Shown: in pieces, positions 56,868 to 64,000 of the stretch
Layout of the letters: each line of letters starts with the position of its first letter
How positions within the stretch are numbered: the stretch's first letter is position 1
NCBI RefSeq assembly: GCF_902829255.1
Contig: NZ_CADEPK010000030.1
Span: forward strand, 1 to 64,000
Origin: Metabacillus niabensis
GTDB taxonomy: Bacteria > Bacillota > Bacilli > Bacillales > Bacillaceae
Direction: 5' to 3'
Length of the DNA stretch: 64,000 nucleotides
Notes under the pieces: generated by a model
What the model was told of the DNA's origin: nothing
The model's database searches: none
The model's input: only the letters and a program-made list of their open reading frames with translations
Program-made: the position numbers and the translations under genes

Positions 56868-58055
56868 ATGAAACAAAAAACAACCTTAGCAACATTATGG
56901 GAAATCCTCCTTGTTTCAACTAGGCTTGGCTTAACCTCATTTGGTGGTCCTGTCGCACATCTTGGCTATTTTCACGAGGAATATATTCGCCGAAGAAAAT
57001 GGCTCGATGAAAAGAGCTATGCTGATTTAGTAGCACTTTGTCAATTCCTCCCTGGGCCAGCAAGTAGCCAAGTTGGCATTGGGATCGGCGTTATGAAAGG
57101 AGGACTGCTTGGCGGAATCACGTCCTTTATTGGTTTTACCCTCCCATCTGTCATTGCCCTTATTTTATTTGCTATTCTGCTTCAAGGCTTACATATTAGT
57201 ACTTCAGGCTTTATCCATGGATTAAAAATCGTTGCTGTTGCTGTTGTTGCTCATGCAATTATTGGAATGGCACAAAAATTAACACCTGATTTAAAAAGAA
57301 AAGCGATCGCTCTCATTGCATTGGTTGGCACGCTTTTATGGCAATCAGCCTTGACCCAGGTAGGAGTCATTCTTATTGCAGCTTTTGTAGGGTATCTATT
57401 CTATAAAAATGAACAGGTCAGCAATGAAAAAACGGTTCAATTTCCGATTTCAAAAAGGTTTGCAATCATCTGTTTAGCCCTGTTTTTTGGCATATTAATT
57501 GCACTGCCGATTATGAACGATCTTACATCGTTAAGCTGGATCGCCATGTTCGATAGCTTTTATCGTTCAGGATCATTAGTGTTTGGAGGGGGACACGTCG
57601 TCTTACCATTATTAGAAAAGGAATTTGTCCCAACTGGATGGATGTCAGAGGAAGCCTTTCTTGCCGGCTATGGTGCAGCACAAGCTGTTCCTGGTCCATT
57701 ATTTACATTTGCTGCTTATCTTGGAGCTGTCATGAACGGATGGCAAGGTGGGGTCATTGCAACTATCGCCATCTTTTTACCGGCATTTTTGCTCATCCTT
57801 GGTACGCTGCCATTTTGGAATATGCTCCGCAGCAATCAAAGCATAAATGGGGCATTATTAGGTGTTAATGCTGCTGTTGTTGGGATTTTAATTGCAGCTT
57901 TTTACCAACCGATTTGGCAAAGCTCTATATTAAGTGCTCCGGACTTTGCCTTTGCTGCGATTCTCTTTAGCATGTTAGTTTATTGGAAGCTCCCCCCCTG
58001 GATCATTGTTGTCACTGGAGCTTTAGGCGGTTGCTTGATTCTTCCATACCTTTGA
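56868..58055 (+). CDS. chrA: chromate transporter ChrA, long two-domain form
   Basis: ChrA proteins expel chromate. The 395-aa protein has two homologous halves: TRLGLTSFGGPVAHLGYFHEEY (about 18-39) with LCQFLPGPASSQVGIGIG, and FYRSGSLVFGGGHVVLPLLEKEF with GYGAAQAVPGPLFTFAAYLGA. Both carry the (S/V)FGG and P-G-P motifs of the CHR family. The ATG at 56868 has an AAAGGAG site; a TTG two codons upstream is less likely. It is in an operon with padR. Confidence 0.93.
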   Translation: MKQKTTLATLWEILLVSTRLGLTSFGGPVAHLGYFHEEYIRRRKWLDEKSYADLVALCQFLPGPASSQVGIGIGVMKGGLLGGITSFIGFTLPSVIALILFAILLQGLHISTSGFIHGLKIVAVAVVAHAIIGMAQKLTPDLKRKAIALIALVGTLLWQSALTQVGVILIAAFVGYLFYKNEQVSNEKTVQFPISKRFAIICLALFFGILIALPIMNDLTSLSWIAMFDSFYRSGSLVFGGGHVVLPLLEKEFVPTGWMSEEAFLAGYGAAQAVPGPLFTFAAYLGAVMNGWQGGVIATIAIFLPAFLLILGTLPFWNMLRSNQSINGALLGVNAAVVGILIAAFYQPIWQSSILSAPDFAFAAILFSMLVYWKLPPWIIVVTGALGGCLILPYL

Positions 58056-58074
58056 TGATACAGTAATAATCAAT

Positions 58075-58111
58075 AAAAATAGGGCGTTTCTTTTGAGATG
58101 CTCTATTTTTT
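58075..58111 (+). terminator. intrinsic terminator of chrA
   Basis: AAAAATAGGGC with GTTTC (58075-58090) pairs imperfectly with GAGAT and GCTCTATTTTT (58095-58110), ending in a T-run. It lies 20 bases after the stop codon. Confidence 0.75.
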
Positions 58112-58162
58112 ATACCTTTAGCACAGGAAAGACATCAATCAAAAATAATAGTGGGAGGGGCG

Positions 58163-58660
58163 ATGAAGGTGGACGTTACAATTCGGGAAATGCAAATAGA
58201 AGATATCAAACAAGTACAGCAAGTCGCGAAAACAAGTTGGCATTATACATACGAAGGCATTATTCCATATGATATTCAAAAAAGCTTTCTAAATTCAGCT
58301 TATAGTGATGAAATGATGCAAAAACGATTAAAAAATTCATTCATTTGGGTTTCAGAGGTTGGGGGAAAAATTGTTGGCTTTATTAACTTTTCCCCCGTTA
58401 AGGAGAATGGGAAAGCTGAGCTTGCTGCTGTTTATATCCTTCCTGAGCACCACGGTAAAGGGATTGGTACATCCCTATTAAAAAAGGGAATTAAAACCCT
58501 TGAAGGTATAAAAGAAATAGGAATAAATGTCGAAAAGGATAATCATATCGGAACAACGTTTTACAAAGCAAAAGGATTTAACATCGTTTCGGAATTTGAT
58601 GATTATTTTGATGGACATATTCTAAAAACAGTAAGAATGGTTTTAAAAGTGGAAAACTAA
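58163..58660 (+). CDS. GNAT-family N-acetyltransferase
   Basis: The 165-aa protein reads VTIREMQIEDIKQVQQVAKTSW (strand-helix start), KIVGFINFSPVKENGKAELAAVYILPEHHGKGIGTSLLKKGI (the acetyl-CoA loop near HHGKGIG) and NVEKDNHIGTTFYKAKGFNIV, the standard GNAT order. Substrate unknown. The ATG at 58163 follows GGGAGGGG. Its stop codon overlaps the stop of the convergent CBO0543 gene by 4 bases. Confidence 0.87.
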   Translation: MKVDVTIREMQIEDIKQVQQVAKTSWHYTYEGIIPYDIQKSFLNSAYSDEMMQKRLKNSFIWVSEVGGKIVGFINFSPVKENGKAELAAVYILPEHHGKGIGTSLLKKGIKTLEGIKEIGINVEKDNHIGTTFYKAKGFNIVSEFDDYFDGHILKTVRMVLKVEN

Positions 58661-59124
58661 CTCCCCTTACGTTTTAATTTGCGTGTGATTCGTAAATTTA
58701 GCGTTAGAATATAAAAAATCAGTGGATAACTTACGAACGAATACCATAGCTTCCATCCATTATGATAAAAAAAATCACCTTGTAAAAACACCCATTCAAA
58801 GAAAACGCCAATTATTGTGCAAATCATAATATAGAGAAACTGTATTAAAGGTGATTTTCTGTAAGGATAAAAATTCAAATATAGAATATTTACGGCAGAA
58901 AAAAGCAAAATAGCGATTGGGATTGTTTGAAAGCTTACTCCTTTATCAAAATAACCATATAAGTCATACTTAATATCTAAAATAATATTGGCGAGTATTT
59001 CAAAATAAAGAGCAAAAAACGTTGTTGTATACATTTCCATTTTCGTAATATGCTTTTTTGAAAAAATAATAATTAACCAAAAAATAATTGCTGTTGTATA
59101 AGGAATGACATATGTAGCTACCAT
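58657..59124 (-). CDS. CBO0543-family membrane protein
   Basis: The 155-aa protein has about five membrane segments and the pattern of the CBO0543 family: FALYFEILANIILDIKYDLYGYFDKG in the first half and CTIIGVFFEWVFLQGDFFYHNGWKLWYSFVSYP in the second. Function unknown. It overlaps the end of the convergent GNAT gene by 4 bases and has no terminator of its own that I can see. Confidence 0.8.
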   Translation of the reverse strand: MVATYVIPYTTAIIFWLIIIFSKKHITKMEMYTTTFFALYFEILANIILDIKYDLYGYFDKGVSFQTIPIAILLFSAVNILYLNFYPYRKSPLIQFLYIMICTIIGVFFEWVFLQGDFFYHNGWKLWYSFVSYPLIFYILTLNLRITRKLKRKGS

Positions 59125-59308
59125 GCTGGTTCTCCAATTCTCTATTCTAACTAAAGGAGCATTTTTTCATAGACAGTATTTCAGTTTCGCGCAAATGTAA
59201 TTGACAACAAATGGAATCCTCTCTTTATAGTTGCTCAATACGATTGTTTTTATTCTTTTTGTCAAAAATCATTTATCCAAAATAAAGTGAAGAATATTTT
59301 TTCACATA

Positions 59309-59345
59309 AAACAAGCGAACCTTCACGCTGAAGATTCGCTTGTTT
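59309..59345 (-). terminator. intrinsic terminator of the DUF4275 gene
   Basis: AAACAAGCGAA (59309-59319) pairs perfectly with TTCGCTTGTTT (59335-59345), and an inner CTTCA/TGAAG pair extends the stem. It begins right after the DUF4275 stop. Confidence 0.88.
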
Positions 59346-59346
59346 C

Positions 59347-59766
59347 CTAGTTTCTTTTAATAAAAAACGGACCTATTTCACTTTCATGTGTACATATAAA
59401 TGACCAACCGTTATCCCAATCCAAAACGTACATATCACTATAGTTCATATGAGCTTCAACATAAGGAAGGTCAGTCACTTTAAGAGACCCGGCATGTTCA
59501 AAAAGGTATGCTTCGTCAACAAATTGATAAAACACCATGAATTTATGCTTTGCCTGTTTGTGAAAAGCTTCTATTGCTGCTTCCTTCTCCAAACACTCTA
59601 CTCTTTCCCAACTACACAAATGCCATAGAAAATAATCCATCCCAATTTCCTTTTGTTCCTCATATGTAAGATGACCTGCACATATTTCACGCCACCGTTC
59701 TCGTAAATATCTTCCCCACTTCGGTATTTCTAAACTACTAAAGCTTTTATTTCGCACTTTTTTCAT
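59347..59766 (-). CDS. DUF4275-family protein
   Basis: The protein of about 139 aa is soluble and Trp-rich with the pattern FLWHLCSWERVECLEKEAAIEAF, HKFMVFYQFVDEAYLFEHAG and YVLDWDNGWSFICTHESEIGPFF, characteristic of DUF4275 proteins in Bacilli (function unknown). The ATG at 59766 is preferred over a TTG at 59775; both lie inside the 3' end of the natK gene, so it is coupled to the two-component operon. Its link to Nat signalling is unproven. Confidence 0.75.
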   Translation of the reverse strand: MKKVRNKSFSSLEIPKWGRYLRERWREICAGHLTYEEQKEIGMDYFLWHLCSWERVECLEKEAAIEAFHKQAKHKFMVFYQFVDEAYLFEHAGSLKVTDLPYVEAHMNYSDMYVLDWDNGWSFICTHESEIGPFFIKRN

Positions 59767-60754
59767 TCCCAACAATTAATGGAAGCTTTATTTTTATTAA
59801 TAATTCATCATGAAAATAATTGTAGCTTAAACGTCCATGGTGTGATTCCACCAGTTTTGAAATAATATATGTCCCAAGTCCTTGATGGTTCTCACCTTTT
59901 GTACTTATTTCAAAGCTATCAAACAATTTATCTAACAAATGCTTATCTGGAAAATATGCACTATTTTTGATTTCAAAAATATAAATGCCTCCGTGAATTT
60001 CCGTTCGGACATTTAAGCTTGAACGGTTAAATCGCATATGGTAGGTTTCTGCACCCTCTACTGCATTTTCAACTAAGTTCGTTACAAATTGAACCTGGTC
60101 GATTTTGTTCATCGGAATCGCCGAAACAGGTGCATCTAGCTTATACACTACCTTCGTGCCATTTTTCTCAGCTCGCTTCTTTTCCTTCAAAAGAATTGCC
60201 GCGATATGAGCTTCTTCACCTTTTATTGTCTGATTGATTTCCTGGTACTCACCTAGCAGCTCACGAAAATATTGCTTTACCTCAACGCTTGCATCCTGGT
60301 CAATTAAATAATCTATCGCATTAACATGTTTTAAAAAGTCATGCCTTTGGCTGCGAATTGTAAGAAATTGCTCATTCATTTCGGTTATTTTTGCTTCAAT
60401 TTGAACAATCTGCTCCTTTTCCTTCGCTAATCGAGGATAGAGCTTTATCCGGATTAACTCACAAAAAAGAATTCCACACATTCCAACAACCTGTATTTCA
60501 ACGGTTCCTGCCAGTATAACAATTAGTAAAAATACGATTTGTATACCAACTATATGGATTGTTTCCTCTATCGGCAATGCAGCAAGTAAAAACCGCATTT
60601 GTTTTAACTCATTGCGATAATAAAATGAGATACCTCCGCTTATACAAAGCAGGATGATGAGCGATAAATATGAATGACTTACGAAAAGCTGGATCCAGCC
60701 AATAAGATGGATGATAAAAATGATGCCTGGATAATAAAAAGATTTCACTTTCAT
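59747..60754 (-). CDS. natK: NatK-like sensor histidine kinase (GHKL type)
   Basis: The protein has about six membrane segments, a coiled linker and a kinase domain: phospho-acceptor H in SQRHDFLKHVNAIDYL (Spo0B/AgrC-type), N-box LVENAVEG and G-box HQGLGTYIISKLVESHHGRL. This is the AgrC/NatK layout that pairs with LytTR regulators. The ATG at 60754 lies 4 bases after the natR stop. A TTG at 60790 or a GTG at 60748, better spaced from the AGGGG site, are alternatives. It controls the divergent natAB operon through NatR. Confidence 0.85.
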   Translation of the reverse strand: MKVKSFYYPGIIFIIHLIGWIQLFVSHSYLSLIILLCISGGISFYYRNELKQMRFLLAALPIEETIHIVGIQIVFLLIVILAGTVEIQVVGMCGILFCELIRIKLYPRLAKEKEQIVQIEAKITEMNEQFLTIRSQRHDFLKHVNAIDYLIDQDASVEVKQYFRELLGEYQEINQTIKGEEAHIAAILLKEKKRAEKNGTKVVYKLDAPVSAIPMNKIDQVQFVTNLVENAVEGAETYHMRFNRSSLNVRTEIHGGIYIFEIKNSAYFPDKHLLDKLFDSFEISTKGENHQGLGTYIISKLVESHHGRLSYNYFHDELLIKIKLPLIVGNEKSAK

Positions 60755-60758
60755 TCCC

Positions 60759-61460
60759 CTAGTTGTAAAACTTGTCTTGTAGCTTATCAAGACTCATTTT
60801 TGTGATGATTGCGGTTTTTTTCGTCCCTTGAAAATGTACTGTATAGGAATTTTTCGTATATAGTGAGAAGTTTTTTACATAATGAATGTTAATAATAAAT
60901 CCTCGATGTGACCTAACGAAATGTGAGCCTGATAGCTCCTCTTCAAGCTCATTTAACGTTTGGTATGTTGTATATTCTCCCTCGCTTGTATTAATCGTTG
61001 TTGATCGGCCCGTTCTTTCAATATATATAATATCCTTCTTATCGATAAAAAAGATTTCCGATTTATTTTTCAACACTAATTTTGCTTTATCAACTACTTC
61101 GTTTTTCTTTTGAAGCCGATTAATTCCCTTTAGCAACCGTTCCTTTGAAAAAGGCTTCATAATGTAATCCAGAACATTTAGCTCAAAGGCATGAACAGCA
61201 TAGCCACTATGACCCGTTACAAAAATGACGCTTATATCCATTGCATAACTATTGATAAAATCAGCAAGCTCATAGCCTGATAATGCTGGCATTTCGATAT
61301 CGGTAATGAGCAAATCAATATTCCCCTCTTTAATTAGGGTATAGGCTTCCTCAGAATTATTTGTCGCAAAGACAATTTCAATATTCTCTTCCTTTGATAG
61401 AGTAATTGTTAACTTCTCTAAGTCATATTTCTGGTCATCTACTAATCCAACCTTAATCAT
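60759..61460 (-). CDS. natR: NatR-like LytTR response regulator
   Basis: The 233-aa protein has a receiver domain with phospho-acceptor D54 (LLITDIEMPALSGYELAD) and switch residues near FVTGHS and IMKPF, then a LytTR DNA-binding domain (about 135-233, with SHFVRSHRGFIINIHYVKNF). It resembles NatR of B. subtilis, which activates natAB. A 10-bp direct repeat with 21-bp period lies upstream of natA and is its probable target. It is divergent from natAB and upstream of natK. Confidence 0.88.
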   Translation of the reverse strand: MIKVGLVDDQKYDLEKLTITLSKEENIEIVFATNNSEEAYTLIKEGNIDLLITDIEMPALSGYELADFINSYAMDISVIFVTGHSGYAVHAFELNVLDYIMKPFSKERLLKGINRLQKKNEVVDKAKLVLKNKSEIFFIDKKDIIYIERTGRSTTINTSEGEYTTYQTLNELEEELSGSHFVRSHRGFIINIHYVKNFSLYTKNSYTVHFQGTKKTAIITKMSLDKLQDKFYN

Positions 61461-61524
61461 GCTCCCACTCGTTCCAAGTATAGATTTACCAATAGTTTAT
61501 CACGTTCATGAGAGGATTTGGTAT

Positions 61525-61555
61525 TTTCACGACAAAAAAAGGAAGTTTCACGACA
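61525..61555 (+). promoter_or_regulatory. direct-repeat NatR (LytTR) target before natAB
   Basis: TTTCACGACA occurs at 61525-61534 and again at 61546-61555, a 21-bp period (two helical turns), as LytTR dimers require. A -10-like TATAAA lies at 61567-61572 while the -35 hexamer 17 bases upstream (AGTTTC) is poor and overlaps the second repeat. That is the layout of an activator-dependent promoter. Confidence 0.75.
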
Positions 61556-61626
61556 TGATCGGTGTATATAAATAAGAAATTCCTTATGATGAAGACAGTT
61601 AAAGCAGTCAAGGGAGGAACTAAAAA

Positions 61627-62367
61627 ATGATTGATATCCAACATGTATCAAGATTTTTTAAAGATAAGAAAAATACAATTGAAGCCGTTAAAGATGTTTC
61701 ATTTCAAATAAAAAAAGGTGATGTCGTTGGACTACTTGGGGAAAATGGGGCAGGGAAAACAACATTGCTTCGAATGATATCAACAATATTAGAGCCTTCA
61801 GCAGGAACCATCCATATCGAAGGCATCAACATCCATAAGGATCCAATGAAAATCAAAGCAAAAATTGGTGTTTTATTCGGTAGTGAAACAGGCTTATATG
61901 ACAGATTAACAGCTCGTGAAAATCTAGCTTATTTCGCAAAGCTATACGGGATGAGTCAGCATGAAACGAAGACGAGAATTGATTATCTTGCTGTTCGCTT
62001 CGGAATGAAGGATTACTTAGATCGAAGAGTAGGAGGATTTTCTAAAGGTATGCGTCAAAAGGTTACAATCGCTCGGACACTCATCCATAACCCGGAAATT
62101 ATCCTTTTTGATGAACCAACAACAGGACTTGATATCACGTCGGCAAATATGTTTCGTGAATTGATTCATCAGCTACGAAAGGAAGGCAAAACGATTATTT
62201 TCTCAAGCCATATCATGGAAGAAGTGAAACAGCTTTGCCAATCGATTGTGATGATTCACAAAGGAGAAATGGTATATAACGGTACGATCGACGAATTATA
62301 CAAACAAGAAGAAAGTGAAGATTTAAATTACATCTTTATGTCTCGAATTGTTAGGGGGGCTAACTAA
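61627..62367 (+). CDS. natA: ABC transporter ATP-binding protein NatA
   Basis: NatAB extrudes sodium in B. subtilis. The 246-aa ATPase has Walker A GENGAGKTT (about 38-46), signature FSKGMRQK (about 139-146), Walker B ILFDEPTTGLD and H-loop SSHIMEEV. Length equals B. subtilis NatA (246). It has an AAGGGAGG site. Its stop codon overlaps the natB start by one base. Divergent natR-natK support the assignment. Confidence 0.92.
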   Translation: MIDIQHVSRFFKDKKNTIEAVKDVSFQIKKGDVVGLLGENGAGKTTLLRMISTILEPSAGTIHIEGINIHKDPMKIKAKIGVLFGSETGLYDRLTARENLAYFAKLYGMSQHETKTRIDYLAVRFGMKDYLDRRVGGFSKGMRQKVTIARTLIHNPEIILFDEPTTGLDITSANMFRELIHQLRKEGKTIIFSSHIMEEVKQLCQSIVMIHKGEMVYNGTIDELYKQEESEDLNYIFMSRIVRGAN

Positions 62368-63533
62368 TGGCTTGGCATGTATTTATGAAGGAATTAAAGG
62401 ATGCATTACGTGATCGAAAAACTATTGTTTTAAGCATCCTTCTACCAATATTATTCAATATCGGATTATTGTTCTTTATGGAAAAGGTATTTATGAATGA
62501 TGAGGTTGAACAAGTAAAAGTAGCGGTTGATTCTGCTTCAGACAAACAAGTGACGAATTGGTTAGAGGATATTGAAGAATTAGAGATTGTTTCATCTGAG
62601 GACCCTTTAAAAATGGTCGAAAATGGAGACGCAGTTGTTGCTATTTCAACAGATTCAGATTTTATGAAACAGCTAGAAAAAGGTGAAATGCCAGAAGTGA
62701 TTATCCAGGCTGATCCAACAAGTACAAAGGGTGGAAACGCCTCAGATCTCATTGCCAATACGCTAACAATGAAAAAACAAGAGTTTATTCAGCAACGCCT
62801 TGTTGAACATCAAATTGACCCGTCGGAAATTGAGCCTTTTCAAATTAGTTTAAAGAGCGTAAGTGAAGGTGACGATATGTCCCTTTATATGGTTAGTATT
62901 TTTGCTCAGCTCATTATTGTCCTTGCAGTACTTATGGGAGGACTACCTGCTGCAAATGACTTGTTCGCAGGTGAAAAGGAACGAAAGACAATGGAAGCAT
63001 TGCTTATGACACCTGTTCATCGACTTCATATTATTCTTGGGAAATGGTTAACGATTTCCGCGCTAAGTATGATTAGTGGTATTTTCTCAGTCATAACTTT
63101 TATTGTTGGTGTGAACTTGTTTACCGAGAATTTAGCAGAAGCTCTTCAATTGGATAAAAATATTGGATTTTTCACAGTGAGCTTACTTGTCGGAATTATT
63201 TTCTTTGCCCTGCTTATTTCAAGCTTGGAAATGGTGCTTAGCTTATTAGCTAATACGATGAAGGAAGCGCAAAACTATATTTCGCCAGTGACGACATTAG
63301 CGATGGTTCCTTATTTTATCTTAATCGGAACGTCAGCGAACGAATTATCAGCAACATATTTTATGATTCCGTTTTTAAATATCTATGCGCTTATTAAGCA
63401 ATTAATCTATGGCATTTACGATGCAACGAGTATCCTCCTCGTTGTCGGGAGCTCAACAATCTTTATCGTTATCTCCTTCCTCATTGCATATGTCATGTTT
63501 TCAAAAAGCAAATGGGTGCTTGGAAAAGGATAA
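62367..63533 (+). CDS. natB: ABC transporter permease NatB
   Basis: The 388-aa ABC-2-type permease has one N-terminal membrane segment (about 20-38), a large extracytoplasmic domain of about 130 residues (VKVAVDSASDKQVTNWLEDI... PEVIIQADPTS), then five to six membrane segments with NDLFAGEKERKTMEALLMTPV in the connecting loop. This is the layout of NatB (386 aa in B. subtilis). Together with NatA it forms a Na+ efflux or antibiotic-stress exporter. I see no terminator after it. Confidence 0.9.
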   Translation: MAWHVFMKELKDALRDRKTIVLSILLPILFNIGLLFFMEKVFMNDEVEQVKVAVDSASDKQVTNWLEDIEELEIVSSEDPLKMVENGDAVVAISTDSDFMKQLEKGEMPEVIIQADPTSTKGGNASDLIANTLTMKKQEFIQQRLVEHQIDPSEIEPFQISLKSVSEGDDMSLYMVSIFAQLIIVLAVLMGGLPAANDLFAGEKERKTMEALLMTPVHRLHIILGKWLTISALSMISGIFSVITFIVGVNLFTENLAEALQLDKNIGFFTVSLLVGIIFFALLISSLEMVLSLLANTMKEAQNYISPVTTLAMVPYFILIGTSANELSATYFMIPFLNIYALIKQLIYGIYDATSILLVVGSSTIFIVISFLIAYVMFSKSKWVLGKG

Positions 63534-63782
63534 GCTTCAGTAAATTCCTTTATGCTGATTCGTTAGGGAAAGGACTAACAATCAACATAAAGGATTTTTA
63601 TTTTTTCTTCGCAAACTTCTATCCCCCTTTACATAATCCGATATTTTTTTACATTAATTTTACAAAAGCTCTACCGTCTCTTTATTACTCCTTAATATTG
63701 AATGAATAGACTAGGACTTATGAGAGATTCGTCGCTCGTTTAATCTCTAGCAATAATTGATTCATATAGGAGGATTTCATTC

Positions 63783-64000
63783 ATGGCAAAGGTAAAAAAA
63801 CTTCTTAGCTTTTTTCTTATTCTTTTCTTATTAGCTGCATGTAGTAGCAATTCTTCTTCATCGAATAACGGTGGAGAATCAAGCGATATCTCAGGCGATT
63901 TATCCTTTTACACATCACAGCCTGACGAGGATGCTCAAAAGCTTGTTGATGCATTTAATGAAAAATATCCAGATGTAAATGTGGAAATTTTCCGCTCGGG
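63783..64000 (+). CDS. solute-binding lipoprotein of an ABC importer, 3' end outside window
   Basis: The start ATG follows a TAGGAGG site. The 72 visible codons read a lipoprotein signal with lipobox LLAAC (Cys near 20), a Ser/Asn-rich spacer and DLSFYTSQPDEDAQKLVDAFNEKYPDVNVEIF. F/YTSQPDEDAQKLVDAF-type starts are usual in iron(III)- or phosphonate-type binding proteins. The rest lies beyond the window. The 63534-63782 interval shows no other gene. Confidence 0.8.
   Translation, partial: MAKVKKLLSFFLILFLLAACSSNSSSSNNGGESSDISGDLSFYTSQPDEDAQKLVDAFNEKYPDVNVEIFRS

Noticed and set aside
1-64000. tRNA, rRNA, prophage, toxin-antitoxin, restriction or other defence genes
   Set aside because: I searched by eye for tRNA arms, HNH/integrase/transposase motifs and typical defence proteins and found none. 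The regulator-membrane protein pairs do not fit a known defence system.

Overview
The window is AT-rich chromosomal DNA from an endospore-forming Bacillaceae bacterium (a relative of Bacillus subtilis; I cannot fix genus or species). The evidence is strong AGGAGG-type ribosome binding sites, TTG/GTG starts, a spore-cortex gene (pdaA), and two runs of B. subtilis-like gene order: rlmD(yfjO)-alkA(yfjP)-pdaA(yfjS), then yfkAB-yfkC-yfkD-chaA(yfkE)-yfkH-yfkI-yfkJ-yfkK. No rRNA, tRNA, CRISPR array, prophage or intact insertion sequence is visible.

Layout. 1-4.2 kb is accessory: a truncated ABC-2-type permease, a coupled pair of tiny genes, a membrane-anchored metallophosphoesterase, a lipoprotein, a gene remnant, and a small XRE repressor plus membrane protein behind a perfect 16-bp operator. 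4.7-13.5 kb holds rlmD, a large secreted LPDTA-anchored GH43 arabinanase placed between rlmD and alkA with AraR-like and cre-like sites upstream, then alkA, pdaA, class I fumarase and an SE1561-family protein. 14-25.6 kb is the yfk block, interrupted by a padR-HAAS-membrane protein operon, with an AgcS symporter and a 50-aa membrane protein whose ribosome binding site lies inside a terminator stem. 25.7-36 kb holds a GNAT enzyme, an alpha/beta hydrolase, a DUF1992 protein, an MFS transporter, an ArsR-SRPBCC pair with an 18-bp inverted-repeat operator, a Mn catalase, a GyrI-like protein, the ykaA-pit phosphate pair and the ABC-F ATPase yfmR.

36-47 kb holds a YtrA-type GntR repressor with its ABC transporter, a 51-aa hydrophilic protein, an unusual dihydroorotate-dehydrogenase-like domain fused to eight membrane segments, and a glpP-ugpCAEB operon preceded by a terminator that looks like a GlpP antitermination target. 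47-64 kb holds a CNNM/CorC-type protein, two neighbouring genes (VOC and GNAT) each broken by one extra base, a TetR-membrane protein pair, a VOC protein, a lipoprotein, a YfiBC-like heterodimeric ABC exporter, padR-chrA, another GNAT, a CBO0543 protein, a DUF4275 protein, and the NatK/NatR two-component system divergent from natAB. The window ends in the 5' part of a solute-binding lipoprotein gene.

Repeats. Three families of non-coding repeats recur: an AGGCTnTT-ended element (full or partial copies near 13.6, 19.7, 29.3 and 52.5 kb), a 114-120-bp long-hairpin element (18.5 and 27.3 kb), and a roughly 380-bp structure with GAGGTTGGGACA-type ends at 29.2-29.6 kb that encloses one copy of the first family. 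Several local regulators sit next to a palindrome that is probably their own operator (XRE, two PadR, ArsR, GntR, TetR), and NatR has a direct-repeat target. I see no convincing complete new system. The best candidates for new biology are the padR-HAAS-repeat-membrane operon and the DHOD-membrane fusion.
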